Shown: positions 24,040 through 33,545, numbered from the stretch's first letter. The stretch: DNA of 64,000 bases from UBA11612 sp964475755 (GCA_964475755.1 CAYYXR010000005.1:1-64000); one strand, 5' to 3'. Program-made: numbers and translations. The notes: a model not told the origin generated them from the sequence alone.

Positions 24040-24957
24040 ATGAGCGTAGTGCGAATATCGGCGGTTATAGTGGCCATGTCGGCCTTCGGTGCCGGTGCGC
24101 CCGTATTTTCGCAAGAGCAAGTGACGGAGATCGTCTCTGGTGTTACGCCCGTTGTATCCAAAATTGCCCAAGAGACTCTCAAAGAGGGTTTCGTCCAGGT
24201 TGTAGTGGAAGTATCGGAGGTGGGGGACGTCACGGACGCGGAAGTTGTCCTGTCCTACCCCCAGGGATTTTTCGACGCTGATGCGTTGCGCTCCGCCCGA
24301 ACCTACAAGTTTACCCCGTCCGAAGAGTCTCAACGAGTCCTCGACTTGGGATTTACCTTTTACACCGACCTCTACGAAAGCAACGCTAAACGTTCCATGC
24401 GCGGCGGATCGGAGCGCGGAATCAGCCAAGCGAATTATAAGATTTTCGACGACGCCATGCGTGAATTGAACGACGGCGACCTTGAAACTGCGGCGCCGCT
24501 ATTCGAAGAATTGAAGGCTCGGCACGACAACGGGCAAATGAATGTCACGGACGCCGCGCGCTATTTTGCGTTTCTGACGCGCTTCAATCGATTGAGCCGA
24601 AATTTCGAAGACGCGATCGAAGCGGCCCGCTTCGCTCTTATTTTGGCGCGCTTTCTCGACACAGAAACCGTGGTCGATGGCATTCACTTCGAGGTGTTGA
24701 TGAGTCTCGCATCTCTTGGCCGTAATCACGAGGCCGTGGACTACTACGATGGCTGGCGGCAGGTTGCGGGCATCGACATCCCGGGTTCGCTTACCGACTA
24801 CATCGAAGCCCGGCGCGAACGGGGCGCTGGCAAGGGCGCCGTCTATAACGTCGTGGACTTTAGCGCTTTGCGCGAAAATACGGCCCGGAACAGCGGCCAG
24901 AATATCGAAGTCGTTGTCGATCTATGCTGCCACAATTTGCTGCCGGATCTGCCCTAA
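24040..24957 (+). CDS. Secreted protein with TonB C-terminal-like domain and helical repeat
   Basis: 305 residues; GCAGGGGG lies six bases before ATG. Signal peptide MSVVRISAVIVAMSAFGAGA with cleavage after VFSQ. Residues about 45-100 read like the energy-transducer TonB C-terminal fold (VQVVVEVSEVGDVTDAEVV then GFFDADALRSARTYKFTPS). Residues about 130-260 are helical with repeating A/L positions (DGDLETAAPLFEELKARHD), consistent with TPR-like repeats. It lacks an N-terminal TonB transmembrane anchor and proline-rich linker, so it is not a functional TonB. Probably a periplasmic scaffold; function unknown. Confidence 0.65.
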   Translation: MSVVRISAVIVAMSAFGAGAPVFSQEQVTEIVSGVTPVVSKIAQETLKEGFVQVVVEVSEVGDVTDAEVVLSYPQGFFDADALRSARTYKFTPSEESQRVLDLGFTFYTDLYESNAKRSMRGGSERGISQANYKIFDDAMRELNDGDLETAAPLFEELKARHDNGQMNVTDAARYFAFLTRFNRLSRNFEDAIEAARFALILARFLDTETVVDGIHFEVLMSLASLGRNHEAVDYYDGWRQVAGIDIPGSLTDYIEARRERGAGKGAVYNVVDFSALRENTARNSGQNIEVVVDLCCHNLLPDLP

Positions 24958-25027
24958 GAGATCGTTTCTCAAGGCAAGACTCATGCTGAGCATGTCTATA
25001 TAGTGACGCGGCAAGGGGAGGATTGAC

Positions 25028-26371
25028 ATGGGGCCATCAGCTGACGTTACAGCGAACGGTGAGGTTTCGGGAGCGGCCGCTTCCGGGGAGAGCGTGCCGA
25101 CGGTTTCCTACGATTGGAAATCACACCGCAAGTACGTGGTGTTCATGATTTTCATCGCGTATCTCCTGAATTCCGTCGACCGCAATATTATTTCCATCCT
25201 CCAGCAGCCGATCAAAGAGGAGTTCGGCTTAGCTGATTGGCAGCTGGGTCTTATGACCGGCTTCGCCTTTGCATTGTTCTACAACTTGGTCGGACTTCCC
25301 ACAGCGCGCTTCATCGACGGCGGCGCCATCAGGAAGAACATTCTTGCCGGTGCCGTCACTCTTTGGAGCTTTGCGACCGCGGCCTGCGGACTTGCACAGA
25401 ACTATTGGCATTTGTTGCTGGCCCGGGCGGGCGTGGGCTTGGGCGAGGGGGCCTTCGGTCCGTGCGTCGTCACCCTGGTTTCCGATTACTACGGACCGGC
25501 GGAACGTGCCCGGGCGATCGGCACCTACCTATTGGGCCGGCCCATCGCGATTGTGGTGGGCTTGGCCGCTGGTGGTTTCGTTGCCGAAGAGTACGGCTGG
25601 CGTGCAGCGCTCCTGCTGGTTGGCTTGCCGGGTCTGTTCGTCGGTCTCTTGTGGAAACTGACCATCAAGGAACCGCCGCGCGGTTTGGCGGATGGCAAGC
25701 CGACGAAAGTTGAGAAACCTCTACCGTTGATGGAGGTCTTTCGGACGGTTACCCGAAAAAAGACGGTCGCGTTCCTGCTCATCTCCGCCGTGTTCGCGTC
25801 CTTCTCCACCGTCGGCTGGATGGTGTGGTATCCGCCGTTCTTGCAGCGCGCCTTCGGGCTTGAACTGGGCGATGTCGGCTGGATGTGGGGATTGGTCGCG
25901 GGTGTGGCCGGTGCGGCCGGCGCATTCGGCGGCGGCTGGATCACCGATAAGCTGGCAGCGGGTAATAGACGCTATCTCATGCTTTATCCCGCCATGGCGA
26001 TGATCATTTCATTCCCGTTTTTCATTGCGGCCACCATGGCGGGGAACCTCTACGTTTGCTTCGCCTTTCTGCTGGTGCCCGCGACACTCAACAATTCTTG
26101 GATTCCCGCGGCCATGTCTTCAAGCCAGGGTCTCGCGCCGCTGACCATGCGCGCGCTCTTGTCCATGTTCGTGGTCGTGGCGGCCAATATGATCGGGCAC
26201 GGCATCTCGCCGCCCGTCATCGGCGTTTTAAGCGATATCTACGGTTCCAATATCGGTGACAGTGCCGAGGGCCTGCGCTGGGCGCTGCTGACCTCCGCGC
26301 TGTTCTACCCGATTGCGGCCACGTTTTTCTGGCTCGCCTCACGGCACATCAAGGAAGACTTCGAGAAGTAA
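25028..26371 (+). CDS. Spinster-like MFS transporter (second copy)
   Basis: 447 residues, about twelve membrane segments after a hydrophilic 35-residue N-terminus. Motifs FIAYLLNSVDRNIISILQQ and ARFIDGGAIRKN (loop 2-3) identify the major facilitator superfamily in its spinster-like form, the same group as the carrier at 2294-3616. AAGGGGAGGATTGAC upstream gives a strong start. It converges with the CitE-like gene nine bases away. The acidic mid-loop and PMAM segments suggest an organic anion carrier, but no specificity can be claimed. Confidence 0.85.
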   Translation: MGPSADVTANGEVSGAAASGESVPTVSYDWKSHRKYVVFMIFIAYLLNSVDRNIISILQQPIKEEFGLADWQLGLMTGFAFALFYNLVGLPTARFIDGGAIRKNILAGAVTLWSFATAACGLAQNYWHLLLARAGVGLGEGAFGPCVVTLVSDYYGPAERARAIGTYLLGRPIAIVVGLAAGGFVAEEYGWRAALLLVGLPGLFVGLLWKLTIKEPPRGLADGKPTKVEKPLPLMEVFRTVTRKKTVAFLLISAVFASFSTVGWMVWYPPFLQRAFGLELGDVGWMWGLVAGVAGAAGAFGGGWITDKLAAGNRRYLMLYPAMAMIISFPFFIAATMAGNLYVCFAFLLVPATLNNSWIPAAMSSSQGLAPLTMRALLSMFVVVAANMIGHGISPPVIGVLSDIYGSNIGDSAEGLRWALLTSALFYPIAATFFWLASRHIKEDFEK

Positions 26372-26380
26372 ACCTCGAAC

Positions 26381-27316
26381 CTAGATGACACCAAGCTCAC
26401 GCGCCCAGGCGAGGTTCTTGCGCGCCGAGCCCACATGCGCCTGATGCACGACGTGCGCTTCGCCTTGATTGGCCGTGCCATGAATGAGCCGGTCCTTCTC
26501 CGCTTTGTCTGCAGCGGCGGAAAGCTCGTCCAATTCGGTCCAGTAAGCCAGTTCTTCCTTCGTCGGTGTAAATACTTCGTGGACGGTTTTCAGCAGAACC
26601 TTGTTGCCCAGCATCATGCCGTAGTAGCCGATGTTGCGCAGTTCCGTGCACCATTTGCGCAGACCGTCGTCGTCGTCCAGTGCGCCGGTCCACATGCCGC
26701 TGATGGGATAGCGGATGCCGGCGGCTTTGGCGTCGATCAGCACTTTTGAACGCAAGTACAATGTCTCGCGCGCATCGGGCGAGCAGCGGAACCCGATCGC
26801 CTGGTGAATATCGCCGAAGCGGGAAATCGCACCACCCATATAGGCCACGCGCGGCGAGGCCGAGGCGATTTCATATGCCAGCCGCAATGCCTGCGCCGTT
26901 TCCAGAATCGGATAAATCGCCGTTTGTCCCATCGGCAATCCCATCTCAGCTTCAAGGCAGGTTAGGATGGCGTCTAGTCCATGCACATCTTCCGGTCCGT
27001 AAATCTTGGGCTGAAGAATACCGGTCACCTTGGTGCTGAGTACCGCGCGCAGGTCTTTCATGGATTGTCCGGTCTTATACGGCTGTACCCGCGCAAAAAT
27101 CTGCGGTCCGCCTTCGGCCGGAAAAGAGTCCAAAATTCCTTTCACAAGTTTCCGAGTGGCTTCGCGCTGCGGTTCCGTGAACGGTGTGCGCGGTTCCTCC
27201 AGGTCAATCATGATCGCATCGGCCCCGGCGGCGTAGCATTCGCGCACCTCGTCTTCGTTGTCGCCCGGACAAAACAAAAGCGAGCGGATGGGTTTGGCTT
27301 TTTCCTTCGGTGTCAC
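26381..27316 (-). CDS. HpcH/HpaI aldolase - citrate lyase beta-like protein
   Basis: 311 residues from GTG 27316, with GGGGAGGA six bases upstream. The TIM-barrel signatures are RSLLFCPGDN at the start, MIDLEEPRTP carrying the metal-binding Glu/Asp, FARVQPY, the PKIYGPEDV strand, and PILETAQAL with the second metal ligand Glu. These CitE-like enzymes cleave or form C-C bonds of CoA esters such as citramalyl-, malyl- or 3-hydroxy-3-methyl-type CoA. It is the last gene of a minus-strand operon with an amidohydrolase, acyl-CoA ligase and acyl-CoA dehydrogenase, which suggests lysis of a hydroxyacyl-CoA made by them. No CitD or CitF genes are present, so it is not citrate lyase. Confidence 0.82.
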   Translation of the reverse strand: MTPKEKAKPIRSLLFCPGDNEDEVRECYAAGADAIMIDLEEPRTPFTEPQREATRKLVKGILDSFPAEGGPQIFARVQPYKTGQSMKDLRAVLSTKVTGILQPKIYGPEDVHGLDAILTCLEAEMGLPMGQTAIYPILETAQALRLAYEIASASPRVAYMGGAISRFGDIHQAIGFRCSPDARETLYLRSKVLIDAKAAGIRYPISGMWTGALDDDDGLRKWCTELRNIGYYGMMLGNKVLLKTVHEVFTPTKEELAYWTELDELSAAADKAEKDRLIHGTANQGEAHVVHQAHVGSARKNLAWARELGVI

Positions 27317-27360
27317 GTGTTCCTCCCCAGAACGTATCTGATCATTCAGCCGGGCGCGTC

Positions 27361-28815
27361 TTAGTCCAGACCCTTGGCGATGGCCTCGGCGGCAGCTTTT
27401 TCAACGACGGTGCCTTCGAAGAACTTCGGGTTCATACCCGCATGCAGGCGCAGCGGGTTTGTGAAGCAGAAATCCTTGAAGTTATCTTCCGTGATCTGGC
27501 CGTGTTCGACCATCTCGTAGGCTTCTTCGACAGGCTCGGTCATGTCCACTACGTCCCAGTGGGCGATGTCCGAGCCGATCATCGCCCGCAGTTGCGCGCC
27601 CATGGGATTGATCTTGTCGGCGAAGGCCCAGGCCAGCATCGGGTCGTCCGCTTCGCAGCCGAAATGGAAGTTCGGTACGAACTTCTTCTTGATGTCTTCC
27701 TTGGTCTTGATGTTCGCGCGTTCAAAATCGTCGAGCACCTTGGGCCGCGCGGCGGGCGTTGCGAAGAAATCGCGCAGACGGTCGATATTTTTCAGCATCT
27801 CCTCGTCGCCGTATTTCTCGACGTATTTCATCAACCCATCCACGTCGAGTTTGTCGGGATCGAGCATCTGGATGGCATTGGCGTTGCGTTTGCTCCAGTG
27901 CCCGATCAAATCGGAATACAGCGAACACGCCCAGGCGACGCCGCCTTCCAGGAAACCGACCTTCAGGTCCGGAAACCGTTCCGTCACGCCGCCGATGAAC
28001 AATGCTTTGGCGAGGGCTTCGTGCGACGTCGAAAGGCAGCCGATGTGATTGTAGGAATAGTTCGAGATGGAGCGCGCGACTCTCAGATGCATGTGCGAGC
28101 TGTGGCTCACCGGCGCGATGCCCAGTTCCATGCACTTGGCCCAGAACGGGTCGTAGTCGTACTCGCTGTCGAGGCCGAAGTGGTCGAGGCGCAACGGCTG
28201 CGGCCCGTTGGCGGGTTTATCGCCAAGGGCACGGCGTGCATATCCGCCGATCACGCAGGTTTTTGCGCCCAATTCCTTCACTGCGTATTCCATCTCGGCG
28301 ATGGCAAGGTCCGGCGTGTCCATGGGCACGATGGCGCCAACGGTCATGCGGTCTTTGTAAGGCGCGAACAATTCGGCGAGATACTTGTTGGCCGCGCGAG
28401 CGAGCGCCGCGCCCATTTCGCCCGGCGTATGGATCAATCCCAGCACCGCCGAGGGATACACGAGCATGAAATCGATGCCCATTTCATCGAGGCGCTCATA
28501 GATCAGCTTGGGCAAGTGACAGGTCGCGCGGTCCAGGGTGTTTTCGCACTGCCAGCCCCACCAAGAAGGTGAAGCACGCCATTCCTGGCGTACAATGGGA
28601 TCATCGCGTCCGGCGAGAACGCTTGCGGTGTTGAAGGGGCGCGAACCACTGGCGAGATATGTGTCGCGCAACTCCTTGCCGCCGACCTCTTCCAGGTGTG
28701 CTACCAGGTGATCATCCAGGAGCGGGCCGATCTCAACAAAGTGTCCGTCTGCGTCAATGATCGGATGGTCAACCTGCGCGCGGGCCTTCGCGGCTTTGGT
28801 CATGGTCTTCAGCAT
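27361..28815 (-). CDS. Amidohydrolase family 2 protein (ACMSD-like)
   Basis: 484 residues. The metal site begins with IIDADGHFVE (D-x-D/H type in place of HxH), continues with SHSSHMH near 240 and ends with SDIAHWDVVD near 410, as in amidohydrolase 2 enzymes such as ACMSD, 2-pyrone-4,6-dicarboxylate hydrolase and related decarboxylases. The first motif has Asp for the first His of HxH, a variation found in this subgroup. Cytoplasmic; a decarboxylase or C-C hydrolase acting before or after CoA activation is likely. It sits 44 bases upstream of the CitE-like gene and 69 bases downstream of the CoA ligase. Confidence 0.83.
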   Translation of the reverse strand: MLKTMTKAAKARAQVDHPIIDADGHFVEIGPLLDDHLVAHLEEVGGKELRDTYLASGSRPFNTASVLAGRDDPIVRQEWRASPSWWGWQCENTLDRATCHLPKLIYERLDEMGIDFMLVYPSAVLGLIHTPGEMGAALARAANKYLAELFAPYKDRMTVGAIVPMDTPDLAIAEMEYAVKELGAKTCVIGGYARRALGDKPANGPQPLRLDHFGLDSEYDYDPFWAKCMELGIAPVSHSSHMHLRVARSISNYSYNHIGCLSTSHEALAKALFIGGVTERFPDLKVGFLEGGVAWACSLYSDLIGHWSKRNANAIQMLDPDKLDVDGLMKYVEKYGDEEMLKNIDRLRDFFATPAARPKVLDDFERANIKTKEDIKKKFVPNFHFGCEADDPMLAWAFADKINPMGAQLRAMIGSDIAHWDVVDMTEPVEEAYEMVEHGQITEDNFKDFCFTNPLRLHAGMNPKFFEGTVVEKAAAEAIAKGLD

Positions 28816-28884
28816 TGTTGCGTCCTCCCGGGATAATGTCTGCCTTCGTTATTAAGCGTCCTATGTAAGTGCCAGAAAATCTAG

Positions 28885-30435
28885 TTATTTCCCGCCGTAT
28901 TCTTTACGCAGTTCGCGCTTGAGCACTTTTCCAGCGCCGGACAGCGGAAACGCATCGCGGAATACGACAATGCGCGGACACTTGTAGTGCGCGATCAATT
29001 CGCGGCAGTGGTCGATGATCTCCTGCTCGGTCACCTTGGCGCCCGGATGGGTAATGACGCAGGCCTGCACTGTCTCGCCCCATTTCTCGTGGGGCACGCC
29101 GACCACTGCGCACTGCGCCACCGCTGGGTGTTGTGTCACGCAGTTCTCCACTTCCACCGAATAGATGTTTTCGCCGCCGGAAATGATCATGTCCTTGATG
29201 CGGTCCACCATGAAGACGAAGCCGCCGTCGTCCATGTAGCCGCCGTCGCCGGTGTGCATCCATCCATCGACGATCGCGGCCTTGGTTTCTTCCGGGCGGT
29301 TCCAGTAGCCCAGCATTCGGTTCGGCCCGCGCGCCTTGATTTCGCCGACCGTGCCGCGCGGTACGGGATTATCGTCTTCATCGACAATTTCCACTTCCAC
29401 GCCAAAGGTGGCCCGGCCCACAGACTTGTTGCGGCCCAGCTTACGGCCTTCCGAGCCCAAGTGTTTGAATTGAAGCGAGGTCGCCAGCGGTGCCAACTCT
29501 GTCATGCCGTAAGCCTGCACAAAGTCCGCGCTGGGGAACGCTTTCACGGCCCGGTCCACCAGCGCTTCGGTGATCGGGGCCGCGCCGTAAATAATGTGTT
29601 TCATCGAGCTGGTGTCGTAATCCGCGAACTTCGGGTCTTCGATCAGCATTTGGACCATCGTCGGCACGAGCAGCACTTCGGTGACTTTGTGTTTCTGAAT
29701 GGCGGCCAGGACGTCTTCGGGCACGAAGCCGGGCAAGGAGATGGTCGGCGCTCCACTGCACATGCAAGAGATATACGGCCACATGCTCGAGAGGTGGAAC
29801 GTCGGCAGCATGTTGATATAGATCGCGTCCTCTCCAAAGTGACCCTCGGCCATGCTGCCCATGGCGGAGAACGCCATATTGCGGTGGCTCAGCATCACGC
29901 CTTTGGACCGTCCGGTCGTGCCGCCGGTGTAGAAGATAGTGAACAGGTCGTCGTCCATGCGCTGCGTGTCGTCCATCGGCGATGAGTCACACAATTTGGC
30001 GTAATCCTCGAACCCATCGGGGCATCGGCCGTCGCCTGAGAAAATCAAAGTCAATTTATGACCGGCTTTGCGGTAAGCCTCGGCAACCTTTTTACCGGCT
30101 TCGAGGTTCGCGTCGTCGATCATGAGCAGCACCGGCGTGCTGTCTTCCATGGAGTCCAGTAGTTCCGGAATGCTCCAGCGGCCGTTGAGCGGAGTCACAA
30201 CGCCGCCGGCCCAGGCCGAAGCGAGCGAGATTTCCAGATACCGGTCACTATTGTTGACGATCAGCGCGATGCGCTCGTCCACTGTAAGGCCCAGGTTTTT
30301 CAGCCCGCCGGCCAGGCGTGCGGTTTTTTCGTAGAGCTCTTTCCAGGTCTGCTGGCGATCCCCGTAAACCGTGGCGATATCATCGCCGCGCGTTTGCACC
30401 GTGCGCCGGAGCATCGTCGTAACGCCCAAATACAT
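28885..30435 (-). CDS. Acyl-CoA ligase (AMP-binding)
   Basis: 516 residues. P-loop YTGGTTGRSKGVMLSHRN, then AYGMTELAPLAT, GWMHTGDGGYMDDGGF, RIKDMIISGGENIYSVEVEN and the catalytic lysine in LSGAGKVLKRELR. This is the standard ligase layout: a large N-terminal domain and a small mobile C-terminal domain. It activates a free acid as its CoA thioester. Located between the acyl-CoA dehydrogenase (56 bases upstream) and the amidohydrolase, it probably primes the substrate for that operon. Fatty, terpenoid and aromatic acids all remain possible. Confidence 0.9.
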   Translation of the reverse strand: MYLGVTTMLRRTVQTRGDDIATVYGDRQQTWKELYEKTARLAGGLKNLGLTVDERIALIVNNSDRYLEISLASAWAGGVVTPLNGRWSIPELLDSMEDSTPVLLMIDDANLEAGKKVAEAYRKAGHKLTLIFSGDGRCPDGFEDYAKLCDSSPMDDTQRMDDDLFTIFYTGGTTGRSKGVMLSHRNMAFSAMGSMAEGHFGEDAIYINMLPTFHLSSMWPYISCMCSGAPTISLPGFVPEDVLAAIQKHKVTEVLLVPTMVQMLIEDPKFADYDTSSMKHIIYGAAPITEALVDRAVKAFPSADFVQAYGMTELAPLATSLQFKHLGSEGRKLGRNKSVGRATFGVEVEIVDEDDNPVPRGTVGEIKARGPNRMLGYWNRPEETKAAIVDGWMHTGDGGYMDDGGFVFMVDRIKDMIISGGENIYSVEVENCVTQHPAVAQCAVVGVPHEKWGETVQACVITHPGAKVTEQEIIDHCRELIAHYKCPRIVVFRDAFPLSGAGKVLKRELRKEYGGK

Positions 30436-30491
30436 TTCTATCCTCCCTGCTTCGCGGCCGGTTTATTGTCACCGGCTCACGGATACCTTTT

Positions 30492-31700
30492 CTACTTCAG
30501 CAATTCCCCGCTGATGATCATTTTACGCACTTCCGTCGTGCCTGCACCGATTTCCAAAAGTTTGGTGGCCCGGAACAGGCGGTTGATCTCGGACTCCCAG
30601 ATATATCCGTAGCCGCCGTGAATCTGCACCGCCTCGTGCAATACTTTAGCCATGGTTTCGGCGGTGTACATCACAGAAGCAGCCGTGAGGGCGTGAATAT
30701 TGCCGCGCCCGCCACCGCCGATTTCCAGATCGTTCGATGCCGCCAAAACCCGGTAATTAAATGTCCGCATGGTCTCCACCCACACGTACATATCGGCGAT
30801 CTTGGATTGGATCATCTGGAAGCTGGCGATGGGTTTGCCGAATTGCTGGCGGGTTTTTGCGTATTCGATGCACAGCTCAAGCGCCCGTTCGCACACACCC
30901 AGGCAGATGGGCGAGATCATGGCGCGCTCAAGGTCGAGTCCGCTCATGACAATGGAGACGCCCTTATTTTCCTCGCCCACCATATTGGCGGCGGGCACCC
31001 GGCAGTTGTCGAACACGAGTTCGCCGGTCTGGCTGCCGCGAAAGCCCATCTTCACAAGCTTCTGGGCAACCGAGAAACCCGGCATATCCTTCTCCACGAT
31101 GAACGCGGAAATACCTTTCGCGCCTTTCTCGGGATCGGTCTTGGCATAGACCAGCAGCACGTCGGCAATCGGCCCGTTGGTGATATAGATCTTACTGCCA
31201 TTCAGAACATAATGGTCGCCGTCTTTCTTCGCTGTCGTGCGCATGGATCCCAAGGCGTCGGACCCTGCGCCGGGTTCGGTCAAGCCCAGCGCGCCGATGA
31301 GTTTGCCCGAACACAAGCCGGGCAGGTATTTCTTGCGCAGTTCTTCATTGCCATTGCGGTAAATGTTGTTGGCGCAAAGATTATCGTGCGCGACCCAACT
31401 CAGGGCCACCGCGTGGTTCCAGCGCGACATGGCCTGAAGCACCAGTCCGCTGGTGAACAGGTCCGCACCCGCACCGCCGTATTGTTCGGGGATGGTGATG
31501 CCGAGGTATCCCTCACTGCCCATCCGCTCGAACAGGCCTTCGGGCCAGCTTTCGTCATCATCCATCTTTTCGGCGACGGGGTAGAGTTCCTGGCGGGCGT
31601 ATTTGTCCGCGAGATCGAGAAACTGGCGATGATCGTCGTTGAGATCGAATTCGGCGATGGAGTTGCGGAGCATGGTGTCCGCTGCGGCGGCTTGGCTCAT
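30492..31700 (-). CDS. Acyl-CoA dehydrogenase, isovaleryl-CoA type
   Basis: 402 residues. FAD-loop TEPGAGSDALGS at 141-152 and C-terminal HGGYGYIWESEINRLFRATK are family signatures. The catalytic base is Glu258 in SGLDLERA, the helix G site of isovaleryl-CoA dehydrogenase, while the MCAD-type site reads IGAGT without Glu. This suits branched short acyl-CoA (isovaleryl or citronellyl type). It heads the minus-strand operon and is divergent from a hydratase-TetR-carboxylase operon. That combination resembles Liu (leucine) or Atu (acyclic terpene) clusters, in which the same enzyme type provides the carboxylase substrate. Confidence 0.88.
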   Translation of the reverse strand: MSQAAAADTMLRNSIAEFDLNDDHRQFLDLADKYARQELYPVAEKMDDDESWPEGLFERMGSEGYLGITIPEQYGGAGADLFTSGLVLQAMSRWNHAVALSWVAHDNLCANNIYRNGNEELRKKYLPGLCSGKLIGALGLTEPGAGSDALGSMRTTAKKDGDHYVLNGSKIYITNGPIADVLLVYAKTDPEKGAKGISAFIVEKDMPGFSVAQKLVKMGFRGSQTGELVFDNCRVPAANMVGEENKGVSIVMSGLDLERAMISPICLGVCERALELCIEYAKTRQQFGKPIASFQMIQSKIADMYVWVETMRTFNYRVLAASNDLEIGGGGRGNIHALTAASVMYTAETMAKVLHEAVQIHGGYGYIWESEINRLFRATKLLEIGAGTTEVRKMIISGELLK

Positions 31701-31981
31701 GGGGTGTCCCTTCCTGACTGGCCATTTTACGAGGCCGACCCTTGTTCGGGTCTTGCCTGAAAGTTAATAAGTGAAACTCAGTATGTCTATGAAATTTGAT
31801 GAGAATCTAGTTTTTTGCATCGTTGTTGAGTGTGTGTTACCGGCCTAAATCTCCAGGAGACAAGGGGATAAGGGCGATTTTTCCGGTAAACGTCTTGACT
31901 CCCTGACTAAAATGAGTTGCCTTCATTAAGAAACCAACAGGGCCGGATCAACCGGCCGAATGACGCTACAGGGAGGTATCC
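31701..31981. promoter_or_regulatory. Divergent control region between the two acyl-CoA operons
   Basis: 281 bases between opposing start codons. I see two inverted repeats: GACCC/GGGTC at 31737-31752 with a 6-base loop, and GGCCGG-ATCAA-CCGGCC at 31941-31957, 25 bases before ATG 31982. TTGACT occurs near 31893. The TetR-family gene at 32786 lies inside the plus-strand operon, so this is the natural place for its operator; the second repeat is the better candidate because of its position just ahead of the gene. Confidence 0.4.
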
Positions 31982-32767
31982 ATGTCCGAAGACGTCGTCC
32001 TGCAGGAAAACCGTGGCCCGGTCAAATGGGTGATCATCAACCGGCCCGAGCGCCGCAACGCGATGAACGAGGATGTGGCCAACGGCATTATTGCCGCCAT
32101 CGATGCCGCCGAAGCTGATCCGGAGTGCCGCGCGATTCTGCTGACCGGCTCGGGCGACAAGGCCTTCTGTGCGGGCGGCGATTTGAAGCCTAGCGCAACT
32201 GGTGCGCCGTTTACCGTTCAAGCATCCGATCCGCGCAATTTCGTCGTGCGCATGTTCAACCGCATGAACGATTCCACATTGCCCATCATCGCGCGCGTCA
32301 ACGGCCCGGCCTTGGCCGGCGGCTTTGGCTTGCTGTGTGCCTGCGATATGGCGGTGGCATCTTCCACCGCGAAATTTGGCACGCCGGAATCGGGCATCGG
32401 CCTTTTTCCGGCGATGATCCTGCCACTGCTTCAGCGCGTTTTGCCCATGCGCAAGATGTTCGAGTTGTGCATCACCGGTGAAATGTTCACCGCCGAGGAA
32501 GCGTTGGCCATGGACGTTGTGAACTATGTGGTTCCACCCGAGGAACTCGACGAAAAAACCGAGTGGCTCCTGAACCGCATCACCAACAAGTCACCGGCTG
32601 CTATTCGTCTTGGCAAAATCGGTTTCCACGCCGTGCGCGACATGACCTTGCAGCAGGCGTTTGAATTCGGGCAGCTGATGCTGGCCACCATGGCCCAAAC
32701 CGACGACTGCAAGGAAGGCTTCAAGGCCTTTCAGGAAAAACGCAAGCCGTCCTGGCCCAATAGCTAA
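31982..32767 (+). CDS. Enoyl-CoA hydratase/isomerase family protein
   Basis: 261 residues of crotonase fold; AGGGAGG lies six bases before ATG. Oxyanion-hole segments are FCAGGDLKPS and ALAGGFGLL. The first catalytic Glu of classical hydratases is Gly here (AGGFG), while the second is kept in GTPESGIGLFP (Glu). A single-Glu crotonase fits methylglutaconyl- or isohexenylglutaconyl-CoA hydratases (LiuC/AtuE) as well as isomerases. First gene of the plus-strand operon leading to the TetR and carboxylase genes; the context favours hydration of the carboxylated product. Confidence 0.85.
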   Translation: MSEDVVLQENRGPVKWVIINRPERRNAMNEDVANGIIAAIDAAEADPECRAILLTGSGDKAFCAGGDLKPSATGAPFTVQASDPRNFVVRMFNRMNDSTLPIIARVNGPALAGGFGLLCACDMAVASSTAKFGTPESGIGLFPAMILPLLQRVLPMRKMFELCITGEMFTAEEALAMDVVNYVVPPEELDEKTEWLLNRITNKSPAAIRLGKIGFHAVRDMTLQQAFEFGQLMLATMAQTDDCKEGFKAFQEKRKPSWPNS

Positions 32768-32785
32768 TCGGGAAAGCGCAGCCTC

Positions 32786-33526
32786 GTGGCCCAAGCTTCC
32801 GCAAAAGACGAAACGCCGCCGCACCGCCGCCGTGTACACCGCCTGCCGCGCGAACAACGCATGGCGGACATCACGGAAATGGCGCGCACTGTGTTTTGTG
32901 AGAAGGGCTACAACGAGACCGTTATTTCCGAAATCGCGCAGCGTCTTGGTGTTGTCGAGGGTACCATTTACCGCTACTTCCCCAGCAAACGCGATCTGCT
33001 GATCGAGGTTGCGGGCGATTGGTACGAGCAGATGCTCTCGGACTACGACGAGCAGCTCAAGGGCATTCGCGGCACCTGGAACCGTCTGCGCTTTATGGTC
33101 TGGCGCCACTTGACGGTCATCCACGACGATCCGGCCATGTGCCGGCTTGTCATGGGTGAGTTGCGCGTTTTGCCCGAGTACCGCAATACGCCGGTTTACG
33201 AACTCAATCGCGCTTATACGAAACGCACTACGGCGATCATCGAAGAGGGTATGGCTTCGGGTGAGTTCCGCAAAGACGTGCCTTTTCAGATTGTGCGCGA
33301 CATGATTTACGGCGGCGTGGAACACCACACCTGGGCGTATTTGCGCGGCGTCGGCGATTTTTCGCCCGACGAAGCGGCGGACAATATTGTCGATATCATT
33401 TACCGCGGACTGGCCAATCCGGCCTCGACAACGGATACGGCGAACGCTAATGGTCAGGCCATCAATCGTTTGGAAAAAGTTACACAGCGGCTCGAGCAAC
33501 TCGCGAACGGGCCGGGGGCGCATTAA
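32786..33526 (+). CDS. TetR/AcrR-family transcriptional regulator
   Basis: 246 residues from GTG 32786. The N-terminal HTH domain (about 25-73) has MADITEMARTVFCEKGYNET, ISEIAQRLGVVEGTIYRYF and PSKRDLL, a complete TetR DNA-binding motif. The ligand domain is all-helical and the last 25 residues (INRLEKVTQRLEQL) look like a short coiled coil, uncommon for the family. It follows the hydratase by 18 bases and precedes the carboxylase, so it probably autoregulates this operon and responds to an acyl-CoA, as LiuR-, PsrA- or FadR-type TetR proteins do. Confidence 0.9.
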   Translation: MAQASAKDETPPHRRRVHRLPREQRMADITEMARTVFCEKGYNETVISEIAQRLGVVEGTIYRYFPSKRDLLIEVAGDWYEQMLSDYDEQLKGIRGTWNRLRFMVWRHLTVIHDDPAMCRLVMGELRVLPEYRNTPVYELNRAYTKRTTAIIEEGMASGEFRKDVPFQIVRDMIYGGVEHHTWAYLRGVGDFSPDEAADNIVDIIYRGLANPASTTDTANANGQAINRLEKVTQRLEQLANGPGAH

Positions 33527-33545
33527 TCAAAACTGGGTCAACCAC

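Noticed and set aside
23899..24429. N-terminal extension of the acyl-CoA synthetase to 741 residues
   Set aside because: The extension is antisense to the divergent secreted-protein gene and lacks family residues; ATG 23898 has a strong ribosome site.
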